Shown here piece after piece: positions 52,452 to 61,452 of a stretch of DNA of 63,168 nt (the first letter of the stretch is position 1; each line of letters starts with the position of its first letter). The notes under the pieces are model-generated. The model searched no databases. It was given only the letters and a program-made list of their open reading frames with translations, and was not told the origin of the DNA. The stretch is from Pyrodictiaceae archaeon (GTDB lineage: Archaea > Thermoproteota > Thermoprotei_A > Sulfolobales > WANQ01). The position numbers were made by a program, and so were the translations under genes. Where the stretch lies: assembly GCA_015521735.1 (NCBI GenBank), contig WANQ01000023.1, forward strand, positions 1 to 63,168. The letters run 5' to 3'.

Positions 52452-53597
52452 CTAGCTTACGGGCTTGTATACTAGTCCAAGTTTTTCAGCATACTCGTAT
52501 GCTTCCTGCATTTCCCTCCACCTTGGCCTCCTAGATATGTCGGGCCATTTCTCAGGATATTTTGCTACAAGGTGCTCTGGACGATACTGCTCCATTACAT
52601 TTACTAGTGCGTGTGGAATGTTCTCGGCAATCCATTTGAGTACTGGTTTTGTACAGCATTCTAGATGGTTTGGTAATACTAGGTGACGTATTATTACCGG
52701 GTCCTTCCACTCAGCAATCATTTTAAGATTACGTGTAACTACTTCCCAATACCTTGGCGCAGCACTTAGCCTTATAGCACACTTATTGCTACCATACTTG
52801 AAGTCGGGGAGCCAGATATCTATTACATCTCTTAGAAGCTTCATAGACTCAACAGTTAAATACATGTTACTATTCCATAGCTGTGGAACGTTTACGTCAA
52901 GGTATAGTAGTGATTCAAGTATAACGTGTAGGCTAGGTGTAGGATCACCACCAACATGATTAATATTTCTAGCACCTGTTTCACGTAGCTCCTTCTGTAT
53001 TAATGCTAGTTTTCTAGCATCAACTAGTATTCCTTCACGTGGTGTAACCTGGCTTATATCATAGTTTTGGCAGAAAACACACCTAAAGTTACATCCACCA
53101 TAAAATATCGTGCCACTAGGAACTAGTGGTGCCTCCTCACCTAAGTGGTGGAACCATGAGTGAACGTAGACTCTATAATCGAGTTGGCATACACCCTTCC
53201 TCTCATATCGGTTAATTCTACATCTACGCTCACATAACTGGCAAGACCTAATAGTCTCCCAAGCTATCCTAGACTTAACATGTAGTAGATTCCACTTATC
53301 GGGTAGAGGTAGTTCCTCAAACCTCATCTTATCACTACGTATCTTCTCGAATACATCCCAAAACCTCTTAGAAGCCTCCTCATGGAGACTCCAAAGCCCT
53401 TCTAAGTCAAGCTTACCTGGATCCTCGTAAACTTCAATCCTCTTAGCAATCATGAACTTAGCAGGCTTAGCATCAACCATAACCTCATAATACCATTTAA
53501 GCCTTCTCCTAACCTCCTCATCCTCCCAAACACTAATAGCATCAGGTCTTACAAGCCTCCAATACCATGAAGGAACACTCATACGCTTAACCACCAT
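52452..53597 (-). CDS. Radical SAM protein, PflA-activase related
   Basis: A 381-residue enzyme with the radical SAM motif CNFRCVFC (about residues 168-175), which binds a 4Fe-4S cluster and cleaves S-adenosylmethionine. Before it, residues 116-132 hold a CQLCERRC and GVCQL cysteine set, as in the archaeal PflA-related group (PflX/COG1313). The NHVGGDPTPS loop and GxxWNSN segments follow. The target protein or small molecule is unknown. It is the first gene of an operon with the YkgJ-type protein. Confidence 0.87.
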   Translation of the reverse strand: MVVKRMSVPSWYWRLVRPDAISVWEDEEVRRRLKWYYEVMVDAKPAKFMIAKRIEVYEDPGKLDLEGLWSLHEEASKRFWDVFEKIRSDKMRFEELPLPDKWNLLHVKSRIAWETIRSCQLCERRCRINRYERKGVCQLDYRVYVHSWFHHLGEEAPLVPSGTIFYGGCNFRCVFCQNYDISQVTPREGILVDARKLALIQKELRETGARNINHVGGDPTPSLHVILESLLYLDVNVPQLWNSNMYLTVESMKLLRDVIDIWLPDFKYGSNKCAIRLSAAPRYWEVVTRNLKMIAEWKDPVIIRHLVLPNHLECCTKPVLKWIAENIPHALVNVMEQYRPEHLVAKYPEKWPDISRRPRWREMQEAYEYAEKLGLVYKPVS

Positions 53598-53727
53598 GAT
53601 ATAGCATGACGCTGGTCTGGTAGTTCCTAATCGTTAACTATGGTTTATCCCGGATAACTAGTTTACTATGCATTAATCACGAGTTAAGGTTATTAGATAA
53701 AATAGCTTATATGTCTCCTTGATAAAC

Positions 53728-55467
53728 ATGAAGCAACAGTTATTCATAGAGTTATTGAGTATTGAGGATGCTTGGAGAAGAATACTCGAGGAAATACCCC
53801 CCAGGACTCTTGGCGTAGAGGAGGTTTTACTTGAGGAAGCTTTAGGTAGAGTTGTAGCTGAGGATGTTTACTCGCCGATAAGCTATCCACCTTATCCTAG
53901 AAGTATTGTTGACGGCTATGCTGTTAGGTCTAATGATGTAGTGAGTGCATGGGAGTCTAGTCCTGTAAGGCTTAGGGTTAAAGGAGAGCTTAGGATAAGT
54001 TCTTCTCCAGGATCCATAAATGTTGGTGTAGGTGAAGCAGTATATGTTGATACAGGTTCTCCTATACCTAGAGGAGCTGATTCTGTTGTACCAGTAGAGT
54101 ACACTAAGCGTGAAGAAGGCTATGTACTAGTGTATCGTTCTACTAGTATAGGAGAGAACATTGCTTGGCCTGGAAGCGATGTAGTTGAGGGAGAACTAAT
54201 TGTTAAGACAGGGACTAGGCTAACAGCATATCATATTGGAGTTCTAGCTAATGTGGGGGTTAGGAGGGTTAAGGTTTACGTTAAGCCTAGGGTAGCAATA
54301 ATATCTACTGGTGATGAACTTGTTGAACCTGGACTAAAACTAGTTGAAGGCAAGGTATATGATTCTAATAGCTTTATGCTTAAAGCATTACTTGAAAGAG
54401 ATGGCTATCCTTCAACTAGACTAGGCATTGTAGGTGATAGAGTAGAAGAACTAGTAAGCCTACTATCCAAGGCTGTAAGAGAATACGATGTAATAGTATT
54501 GTCGGGTGGCACATCAGCAGGTATAGGTGATGTAGTCTACAAGGCGATAGGATTAATGGGTAAGATAGTAGTACATGGATTAAAGCTTAAACCAGGTAAA
54601 CCAACAGTAATAGGAGTTATTGAGGGTAAACCTGTATTTGGGCTTCCAGGGAATCCTGGATCAGCTAGGAATGTATACGAGATACTCGTAAGACGGTATC
54701 TTAGATTAATGGAGGGTGAAAGAGATGTAGAGTTAAGGGAAGACTATGTTGAAGTAGAGCTAGCATTACCAGTACATGGTGCTAGAGGTAGAAGAACGTT
54801 CATACCAGTAATACTAGTTGAGAATAAACGTAGTGGCGGGATTACAGCTTACCCCTACACCTATGAAAGCTACATGATAAAACGAGTACTCGATGCTGAT
54901 GGACTAATAGTTGTTGATGAAACAGAGTATGCACCCCTAAGACCCGGTTCAAGAGTTAAAGCAATAGTTTTAAGGAAGCCTAGGTCAAGAGTAGTTGTTG
55001 GAGAAGAATCCACACTCCTAAGTAGAGTATCAGCTAAATACGGCTTAGAGTCAATACAAATGCCTTCAACCATAGCGCTACAAGCTCTTAAAAAGGGAGA
55101 CGTAGACTTAGCTGTAATAAGCATGTTAGCTATAGGAGTAGAAGAAGTAGAAGGCTTCGAGATAGTTGACTCTATTGTAAGGAGAACATATTTGCTTTCT
55201 TCAAGGAATACCATGGAGCCTTTGAGAATTGCGTGGTATCCTCCAGGTACGGGCTTATCAAGTCTACATGGTAGAGCATATGAGGGAATACTAGGTAAGC
55301 CCCATGTTAGGGTAAGAGTTAGAGGCCCCCTACACGCTAAAACCTTGCTAGAGAAAGGCTACGTAGACTACGCAGTTATCCCAGAGGAATACGTTAACAG
55401 GAATCTAAGAGAACTAGTAGTAAAGGAGCTTAGCCTAGAGAAACTAGTAGCATTGAAGAGTAAGTAA
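53728..55467 (+). CDS. MoeA fused to a LysR-type substrate-binding domain
   Basis: A 579-residue fusion. Residues 1-390 are a complete MoeA (PPYPRSIVDGYAVRS, VYVDTGSPIPRGAD, AIISTGDELVEPG, IVLSGGTSAGIGD). Residues about 400-579 form a type-2 periplasmic-binding fold like the effector domain of LysR or ModE/ModA-type proteins, probably sensing molybdate, tungstate or the cofactor. This fusion is known in archaea and some bacteria. I use the ATG at 53728 because a TATA-like CTTATATG (53704-53711) makes the TTG at 53719 unlikely. With the other MoeA gene it suggests separate handling of two metals. Confidence 0.9.
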   Translation: MKQQLFIELLSIEDAWRRILEEIPPRTLGVEEVLLEEALGRVVAEDVYSPISYPPYPRSIVDGYAVRSNDVVSAWESSPVRLRVKGELRISSSPGSINVGVGEAVYVDTGSPIPRGADSVVPVEYTKREEGYVLVYRSTSIGENIAWPGSDVVEGELIVKTGTRLTAYHIGVLANVGVRRVKVYVKPRVAIISTGDELVEPGLKLVEGKVYDSNSFMLKALLERDGYPSTRLGIVGDRVEELVSLLSKAVREYDVIVLSGGTSAGIGDVVYKAIGLMGKIVVHGLKLKPGKPTVIGVIEGKPVFGLPGNPGSARNVYEILVRRYLRLMEGERDVELREDYVEVELALPVHGARGRRTFIPVILVENKRSGGITAYPYTYESYMIKRVLDADGLIVVDETEYAPLRPGSRVKAIVLRKPRSRVVVGEESTLLSRVSAKYGLESIQMPSTIALQALKKGDVDLAVISMLAIGVEEVEGFEIVDSIVRRTYLLSSRNTMEPLRIAWYPPGTGLSSLHGRAYEGILGKPHVRVRVRGPLHAKTLLEKGYVDYAVIPEEYVNRNLRELVVKELSLEKLVALKSK

Positions 55468-55472
55468 GCTAA

Positions 55473-55482
55473 GCATATAAGC
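55473..55482 (+). promoter_or_regulatory. TATA box of the H/ACA-like RNA
   Basis: GCATATAAGC, centred about 26 bases before the RNA that starts near 55503. No protein frame begins downstream on this strand at a fitting distance. Confidence 0.5.
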
Positions 55483-55502
55483 AAACAGTGTAGAATAAAG
55501 TC

Positions 55503-55585
55503 ATTGAGCGGGGGTCAGAGGCGGGGCGAGGGACCCGCGTAACGGGTCTCAGTGAAACCCCGTACGATTGCACGTCCTACAACAC
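55503..55585 (+). ncRNA. H/ACA-like guide RNA with K-turn
   Basis: A GC-rich RNA. Lower part of the upper stem: GCGGGG (55521-55526) with CCCCGT (55558-55563). K-turn: GA at 55528-55529 opposite an AGT bulge (55551-55553) and GA (55554-55555), giving tandem sheared G-A pairs six base pairs from the pocket, as archaeal H/ACA guides need for L7Ae. Outer stem: GGGACCCG (55530-55537) with CGGGTCTC (55543-55550), loop CGTAA. After the stem, 15 nt precede ACA at 55579-55581, within the 14-16 nt rule. A lower stem is weak, as in truncated H/ACA RNAs of Pyrobaculum. Confidence 0.6.
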
Positions 55586-55589
55586 AATT

Positions 55590-55925
55590 CTATGTTTGCT
55601 CAACTACTTCACTACCCTCACTACTAGCTAATGATATCATAGGTGCTTGTCCACTCTCTTCGCTTCCACTTAAATCCAATACTACTATCCTATTGGTAAC
55701 CCCTCTAGGCCTTTTACTAGGCTTTATAGGTGTACTTGCCTCTAAGTAGTGTTTATCTTCCAGATAGTATTTGCATGCAGGTGCTTCACTTGAAACCCTC
55801 TTATTTCTACGGAAACAGTAACCTCCAATAACGCTAACAGTATAGAATATGCACGACTCGCATTTAGCTAAAGGATTAATTAACTGTATACTCGTGTTTT
55901 TCTTCCTCCTACGACGAGAACCCAT
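55590..55925 (-). CDS. Small cysteine-containing hypothetical protein
   Basis: A 111-residue protein. The N-terminal end is very basic (a run of arginines and lysines), and a CESCIFY (C-x2-C) pair, then YCFRR and ACKYY, give four cysteines that may bind zinc or an Fe-S cluster within residues 22-53. The C-terminal half is polar and probably disordered. I know no function. It is divergent from the 99-residue gene at 56053 and shares its promoter region, with TATA-like elements for each. Confidence 0.55.
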   Translation of the reverse strand: MGSRRRRKKNTSIQLINPLAKCESCIFYTVSVIGGYCFRRNKRVSSEAPACKYYLEDKHYLEASTPIKPSKRPRGVTNRIVVLDLSGSEESGQAPMISLASSEGSEVVEQT

Positions 55926-56052
55926 ACCTATTCTACCATGAGCTATGCTTTAACAATAATGTTTATTAAAAAGAGCTTAGGCTAAATAGTAATCCTTGGT
56001 CTCGGAGCAAGGCTAAAATACCTATGTTTATCAAGACTACACTGGGCTATAG

Positions 56053-56352
56053 ATGCAGGAGTTCTTGTCAATTCTTGAAAAAGTCTCCGAAAACCCACCA
56101 GTATACTCGCTGAAGAGGCCAGCCATTAACGATATACGTAGAGCTATAGAGGAATTATTTGCGGGAAGGATTAGTCAGGTAGCGTTCTATTACCCTAAGA
56201 GTTATAGGATGATCCACGTGTATAGGGATCGTAGTGGTAAGATCCTATTAGTTGATACTAGTGTAAAGAAACCTGTTTTAGAAGAAGTAAAGCAAGTTGA
56301 AGAACTAGTTGACAAGATCGATGAACCATATGAGATACTAGTCTTCCCCTAG
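56053..56352 (+). CDS. Hypothetical small protein
   Basis: A 99-residue acidic soluble protein with a helix-strand-helix pattern: a helical start, an IRRAIEELFAGRISQVAFYYP middle and a strand RMIHVYRDRSGKILLVDTS. I see no motif. A TATA-like GTTTATC (56026-56032) suggests a leaderless start. It meets the nadM gene tail to tail with two bases between. Length and codon use suggest it is real, but I cannot name it. Confidence 0.55.
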   Translation: MQEFLSILEKVSENPPVYSLKRPAINDIRRAIEELFAGRISQVAFYYPKSYRMIHVYRDRSGKILLVDTSVKKPVLEEVKQVEELVDKIDEPYEILVFP

Positions 56353-56354
56353 AA

Positions 56355-56891
56355 TTAATCATATCTAGCAATATTCCTTAGCCTTGAAACGCCGTCTATA
56401 GCATCTATGATTTCAGCAACAACTCTTGGTACCAGTCTCCTCCACCTCTCATCACCTTTTATCATTAGTTCACGAATATAGCTACCACGATAAACATCTC
56501 TATTATATGGTGGTGGTACAAGCACCTTTAACCCTGCATCTCGGAAGACCTGTGCTGTTACAGGATTACGTGTAATTATTGCTTCTACTGGTGGTACAAG
56601 CTTTATAACATATAATGCATTACCCACGTATATTGACATTGTTGGTATCGTGGCTGTAATTATACGTGTTAAGTCAACTCCTTCGCTTCTCAAAGCTTCA
56701 CGTATCATCCATATTCTCTCTCCTGCTGTAAACGGGTTTTGTAGGGTATGGCTTTCATCGGCCATGCCTATGAGTACAACTACTTCATCAAAAATAGATA
56801 ATGCCCAGTTAATTACCATTAAGTGCCCATAGTGGAATGGCTGAAACCTACCAAAGACTAGAGCTCTACGTAAATGTATGTTGTTAGCCAA
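56355..56891 (-). CDS. nadM: Nicotinamide-nucleotide adenylyltransferase
   Basis: A 178-residue archaeal NadM, which transfers AMP from ATP to nicotinamide or nicotinate mononucleotide. The nucleotidyltransferase motif GRFQPFHYGHL (H-x-G-H type) is at residues 14-24, the TAGERIWMIREAL helix follows, and the phosphate-binding RGSYIR (the S-x-x-R site) is near residue 140. Length is standard. It gives the dinucleotide that NadE amidates. Confidence 0.93.
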   Translation of the reverse strand: MANNIHLRRALVFGRFQPFHYGHLMVINWALSIFDEVVVLIGMADESHTLQNPFTAGERIWMIREALRSEGVDLTRIITATIPTMSIYVGNALYVIKLVPPVEAIITRNPVTAQVFRDAGLKVLVPPPYNRDVYRGSYIRELMIKGDERWRRLVPRVVAEIIDAIDGVSRLRNIARYD

Positions 56892-57011
56892 GGCTACTAC
56901 ACCTATTCATGCGTTTCAACTAGTACTACTAGTCTACAATGAGCGTTAAGAGATGCTAAGTCTAAAATACCTTCTACACCAACGTAGAATACGGTTTCGT
57001 GGTGAACTGTA

Positions 57012-57626
57012 TTGAGTAGAAGAGAAGAGAATGTTCTTAGAACAGGAGCATATAGAGAGACCATGAGGACGCTTAAGGAGTATGAAGCAACATTGTTGAA
57101 GAAGGTAGGTGAAATTGAAGCAAAATGCCCTGCATGTGGGAGACCTGGACTTAAAATAGAAGACTACTTATACAATATGCCATTTGTAGGCGATATAATA
57201 TTATCAACTGGTAAATGTAGCTACTGTGGCTACCGCTACAATGATGTAAGAGTTGTTGAAGCTAAGGCACCCCAGAAGATAGTGTTTAATGTGGAAGGAG
57301 TTGAAGACCTTAATGCTCTAGTTGTTAGAGCTTCAACAGCAACGATAAGAATACCAGAAATTGGTGGTGAAATAAAGCCTGGTCCAGCTGCTCAAGGCTT
57401 CATAACCACTATTGAAGGAATATTGTATATGTTCAAGGACATACTAGAGTTTCTCTGCACTACAAGTAGTGATGTAGATAGAAGTGTATGTGAGGAGAAG
57501 ATGGAGTGGATTAAAGAAGCAATTGAAGGTAAGAAAAAGTTTACTCTAATAATGGAGGATCCTGATGGAGTTAGCACTATTGTAGGTAAAAAGAAGAAGC
57601 CAATAATAGAGCCATTAGAGACCTAG
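57012..57626 (+). CDS. ZPR1 zinc-finger protein
   Basis: A 204-residue ZPR1-family protein. It has a C4 zinc finger, CPACG at residues 36-40 and CSYCGYR at 70-76, followed by the beta-barrel ZPR1 domain with the family stretch ASTATIRIPEIGGEI (about 118-132) and GFITTIEGIL. Eukaryotic ZPR1 binds translation factor eEF1A as a folding chaperone; the archaeal role is likely similar but unproved. The start is TTG. The hsp20 gene faces it tail to tail. Confidence 0.88.
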   Translation: MSRREENVLRTGAYRETMRTLKEYEATLLKKVGEIEAKCPACGRPGLKIEDYLYNMPFVGDIILSTGKCSYCGYRYNDVRVVEAKAPQKIVFNVEGVEDLNALVVRASTATIRIPEIGGEIKPGPAAQGFITTIEGILYMFKDILEFLCTTSSDVDRSVCEEKMEWIKEAIEGKKKFTLIMEDPDGVSTIVGKKKKPIIEPLET

Positions 57627-57632
57627 CATTCA

Positions 57633-58178
57633 TTACTCAACCTTTATCTTTACACCTTTTTCCTCTTCAATTTTCTTCTTAGCTTCCTTCTTCTCAATTC
57701 TAACCTCTAATATACCGTTACGATATGTTGCTTTAGCTGTTTCCGGTTTAACCTTAGCGGGTAATTCAACCTCCTTATAATACTTCCTTCTCTCATTTGA
57801 AGCCTTTATTATCAAGGTGTCCTCAGTAGCTCTAACATCAATTTTATCCTTATCTACACCTGGTATCTCCGCTATAACTACTACTTGATTATCTTCCTCA
57901 AACACGTCTACTGGTGGTTCACGTTCCTCACTAATTATTGGTCTACCCCTCATTTTCCTAATATTACCAAACTCCTCTATAACGGGTCTACCGTCGGGGC
58001 CTATGGTTATCCTGAATCCGTATACTATTGGTTGTCCAGGTCTTTGTGGAACCATTTCAGCACGTGATAATAGTTCCTCGAATTCTCGCTCAAACTCTCT
58101 CATAATCTCATCTATTTCACTGAACATGTCCTCGAATAATCTATCAAATATGCTTCTCCTTCTCCTCCACCAGGACAT
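57633..58178 (-). CDS. Small heat-shock protein Hsp20
   Basis: A 181-residue alpha-crystallin-type holdase. The N terminus is basic then acidic-helical (RRRSIFDRLFEDMFSEIDE), the crystallin domain runs about residues 88-172 (VVIAEIPGVDKDKIDVRATE, then a VELPAKVKPETAKATYRNGILEVRI strand set read in parts), and it ends with an I-x-V-like KIKVE. It holds unfolding proteins in solution at high temperature. A single gene, with a likely own promoter upstream near 58200. Confidence 0.9.
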   Translation of the reverse strand: MSWWRRRRSIFDRLFEDMFSEIDEIMREFEREFEELLSRAEMVPQRPGQPIVYGFRITIGPDGRPVIEEFGNIRKMRGRPIISEEREPPVDVFEEDNQVVVIAEIPGVDKDKIDVRATEDTLIIKASNERRKYYKEVELPAKVKPETAKATYRNGILEVRIEKKEAKKKIEEEKGVKIKVE

Positions 58179-58219
58179 GTTCTACACCAGTATAGCATGG
58201 TGTTTTAGAGCTTAAGTCT

Positions 58220-59140
58220 TTAACCCATATCGTTGTTTACCGTAGCACATTGCTCTACTAGCCTTATCGCCTCCTCTACTACTTCATGTATAGTCTTCGG
58301 TGATGGAGGCGTAGATGAGTATAACTGCATAGTTCTAATAACGTTCTCTAAGATAAGCTTTGGATTCGCCTTGCCTTCTACACCTTTAACACTCTCACAG
58401 CAATTCCAGAATATTTTCTCTAGTGGAGTATCCTCTACATAGGATTTGAGTGGTAAGGCTCCTCTACGTAGTGTTGATAATACTGCTATTGATAGTGCTA
58501 GAACAGGGTGTATTTTAAGTACGAGTATTAGTGATTCAGCTATTGAGTCTATGAAGCCTAGATTAATGGTATATAGTCTCAGTATTTCCTCTAAACTAGC
58601 ATCCTTTATACTTGAACCTAGTGATTCATTAGCACTAAGAATTCTCAATATATCGTACTCGTATTTAATGAACTTGTTCTCTAGGTTTTTAGCCAGTAAT
58701 ACTACTTCGTGTGGTATACAGCATGGGTGCTCTATAATCATGTTGTACGGTGCTCCTACCATAGCTCTAGGTATTAGAGCATAGCGTATGGTATCATAGG
58801 GTATTAGGACTAAATAGTTTTTCTCATAGGGTTCCCTTACCCCTAGTAAGCCTATGTTACCTCTACTAGTAGCTGTACATGATACTAGTTTAGCATAGTT
58901 TATGGTTTTCCACGAGCCAGCTCCAACAATTATAGTTGACGTAGATAAAGCATATGGTGGAATACCTTGGCCTGGAGTAATCCTTGTAGCGGAGACCGTT
59001 CTCTCAAGTATTTCTAGGTTTAAGCCCTCATCTAATACTAGTGTAGATTCAAGGTTAGTGTTAAGCCACCAGGTATATGCTAGCTCTTTTTCTTCCTCAA
59101 CTAGTATTATTCTAGGTGTCTTGTACTTCCTGAACACCAA
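58220..59140 (-). CDS. Hypothetical soluble protein
   Basis: A 306-residue protein I do not recognise. Residues 1-150 alternate short strands and turns, with the glycine-rich ALSTSTIIVGAGSWKTINYAK and a CCIPHEV cysteine pair near residue 139. Residues 150-306 are helical and include WNCCESVKG. No membrane or signal segment, no known catalytic motif. It is next to hsp20 on the same strand (41 bases apart) and divergent from the aglB region. Confidence 0.5.
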   Translation of the reverse strand: MVFRKYKTPRIILVEEEKELAYTWWLNTNLESTLVLDEGLNLEILERTVSATRITPGQGIPPYALSTSTIIVGAGSWKTINYAKLVSCTATSRGNIGLLGVREPYEKNYLVLIPYDTIRYALIPRAMVGAPYNMIIEHPCCIPHEVVLLAKNLENKFIKYEYDILRILSANESLGSSIKDASLEEILRLYTINLGFIDSIAESLILVLKIHPVLALSIAVLSTLRRGALPLKSYVEDTPLEKIFWNCCESVKGVEGKANPKLILENVIRTMQLYSSTPPSPKTIHEVVEEAIRLVEQCATVNNDMG

Positions 59141-59257
59141 TGCCCCATACTCCGCTACAACAGTCTACCTCCGTGATATATAGGTTCTTGTGCGTAGAGG
59201 GAGAACTAATATTAGGTTTCACAGAATGATATGGGTTGAGAGCAGTACTAGGAGTTA

Positions 59258-61381
59258 TTGAGGGGTATAGTAGACTTGGCGTTGAATAATAGGTTTCGTA
59301 AAATCATAGTATACGTTATCCTAGGCTTACTTGTTGTAGTAGGAGTAGTTAACATGGCTTCACCACTAATAATGAGAGGTGAAATAGATTTATTTGGAAA
59401 CGATCCATGGATAGAGTATTGGCTTACAAAATACCTTGTAGAACACGGTATAACTTCTTGGTGGAGACTGAAGCCACCCAACCCTGACGTATTGAAGTTC
59501 TGGTACCCTTATGGTAGAGACTTCACCATGACAGCATATCCTGGAGTACCAATGTTTGCTGCATTAACCTATCCTATAGGTAAAGCTCTAGGCTTAACCA
59601 TCAAGGAATGGGTTGCAGTTAACCCAATAATCTTTGGTGCAATAGCCATTATAGCAGCCTTCCTCTTTGGAAGAGAGTTGTTTGGTAATAACTATGTAGG
59701 GTTAGTGTACTCGGCATTCATGGTGGCATTAGCATCTGGTACAGCTAGAAGCTTTGTTGGCTTCGTTGAGAAACAAGGCTATGGTGTAGCATTGATATTA
59801 CTCGCCATGTTCTTCTATATTAGATTGCTTAAGTATAAGAGATGGTTTGATGCAGTTTTATCAGGCTTGTTCCTGGGATTAACCTTCTGGTTCTGGGGAG
59901 GTTACATCTTCGCTTACACATTAGTAGCAATGCATATAGCCCTCCTACCATTCGTTACCAAAATTGATAGGAAGACATTAAATCTATTAACTATATTGGC
60001 AATAGTAACATATATTGTATCACTAGCATACGGTGTGCCAGAAAAACTATTGAAAACAGAGTTATCGCTAAGTATCTTAGCTTCACTAGCCTTAGTCTAC
60101 ATATACAGCTACGTGCTAAATGGTAACCGTAAGTATTATCTAGGATTAATAGTAGCACTAGGCATAGGCGCCATGGTATCTGTTGCATTGCGATTAATAT
60201 CTATTCCAGGTAGAGTGCTCTACGCATTAGGGATATTAACGGATGTAAAGCCTATTGTCGCAACAGTAGCTGAGCATGCAAGACCAGAAAGTGTTGCGGT
60301 TGAAATGTATGTTGCGTTACCACTAGCTATACTCGGTATACTATACAGCATCTACAAGTTGTTGTCTAAGCCCAATGAGAAATGGCTCCTAATAGTATTG
60401 TCAAGTACATTCATGTTGTACTTGTATTCTAGAATGGCTTATTTGTCAGAAATAGGCCTAGTGTTCTCACTACTAGCTGTCCTAGCAATAACCCATTGGT
60501 CCATAACAGTACTACAACGTGCTACAAAGTACAAAGTTGGTAGTTTAACAAAAGTGTTCGCAATTCTAGTACTAGGACTACTATTATTATTTATACCCAA
60601 CGCTGCAATATTAACATTTGCTAGTAGAAGCAACATGAATTTAGGCCTAGACATCTACGGTAATGCTTGGATTGACATGCTGGATTGGATAAAAGAGAAT
60701 ACACCAGAAGACTCAGTAATAGTTGCATGGTGGGACTACGGGTACTGGATAACAGTTAACACTAATAGAGCAACACTAGCAGATGGTGCTACATGGAATA
60801 CAACACAGATATGGTTGTTATCGAAGATACTAATGGGCAATGAATCACATGCAGTAGAGGTAATGAAGCGCTACTTCAACTTACAACCTAATAAGACATA
60901 CGTGTTAGCATACTATATAGCAATAGCATTGAATAATACAACAATGCTAGTATTACCAGGACAAGCAGATATTGGTAAGAGCAATGCAATGTTATTCATA
61001 ATGAACGGCCCCAATGGCCCTAGACCTGCTAATCTAGAAAACTATTCAATAGAGTTTAATTCGAAGATATTACCAAAGTACTGGTATATAACATATTATC
61101 AAGGGAGGCTCGTACCATTAACACCTAAGTGGGATATGCCAGGTAACCAGCTACCATTACTTTACAAGCTAACAATTGATAGCGTTTATGAACTAGGGTA
61201 TAAGTTTGTATACCAAGACCAATATGGTAGGCTAATAAGTGTTCCAAGACCATACCTACAATACTTCAAAGTAGCCCATATAAGCTATGACCAACTAGGA
61301 GTAACAGTTACCGGGCACCCATACTATGTAGTAGTATTCCTATACCAGTATGTAGGCGAGAAAGCACAACAAGAATCATAG
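59258..61381 (+). CDS. aglB: Oligosaccharyltransferase AglB (STT3)
   Basis: A 707-residue membrane enzyme that moves a lipid-linked glycan onto asparagine in N-x-S/T sites outside the cell. About a dozen hydrophobic helices are followed by a soluble C-terminal domain. The catalytic acidic site GNDPWIEYW is near residue 47, and the sequon-binding WWDYG motif is near residue 490. Both are intact. The C-terminal domain is short, as in some crenarchaeal forms. The frame starts at TTG (59258); a TTG at 59276, ten bases after GAGGGG, is an alternative. The secreted protein at 16663-18084 is a likely kind of substrate. Confidence 0.93.
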   Translation: MRGIVDLALNNRFRKIIVYVILGLLVVVGVVNMASPLIMRGEIDLFGNDPWIEYWLTKYLVEHGITSWWRLKPPNPDVLKFWYPYGRDFTMTAYPGVPMFAALTYPIGKALGLTIKEWVAVNPIIFGAIAIIAAFLFGRELFGNNYVGLVYSAFMVALASGTARSFVGFVEKQGYGVALILLAMFFYIRLLKYKRWFDAVLSGLFLGLTFWFWGGYIFAYTLVAMHIALLPFVTKIDRKTLNLLTILAIVTYIVSLAYGVPEKLLKTELSLSILASLALVYIYSYVLNGNRKYYLGLIVALGIGAMVSVALRLISIPGRVLYALGILTDVKPIVATVAEHARPESVAVEMYVALPLAILGILYSIYKLLSKPNEKWLLIVLSSTFMLYLYSRMAYLSEIGLVFSLLAVLAITHWSITVLQRATKYKVGSLTKVFAILVLGLLLLFIPNAAILTFASRSNMNLGLDIYGNAWIDMLDWIKENTPEDSVIVAWWDYGYWITVNTNRATLADGATWNTTQIWLLSKILMGNESHAVEVMKRYFNLQPNKTYVLAYYIAIALNNTTMLVLPGQADIGKSNAMLFIMNGPNGPRPANLENYSIEFNSKILPKYWYITYYQGRLVPLTPKWDMPGNQLPLLYKLTIDSVYELGYKFVYQDQYGRLISVPRPYLQYFKVAHISYDQLGVTVTGHPYYVVVFLYQYVGEKAQQES

Positions 61382-61452
61382 CCCAAAAGCTGGGTTTCCA
61401 GCAGTAAACTATTATTTTATCCACCCACATTGTTTTATGGTGTAATAGGCTC

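Noticed and set aside
55503-55585. A simple terminator for the MoeA-LysR gene
   Set aside because: No T-run follows the hairpins, while K-turn, ACA spacing and an upstream TATA box favour a separate RNA.
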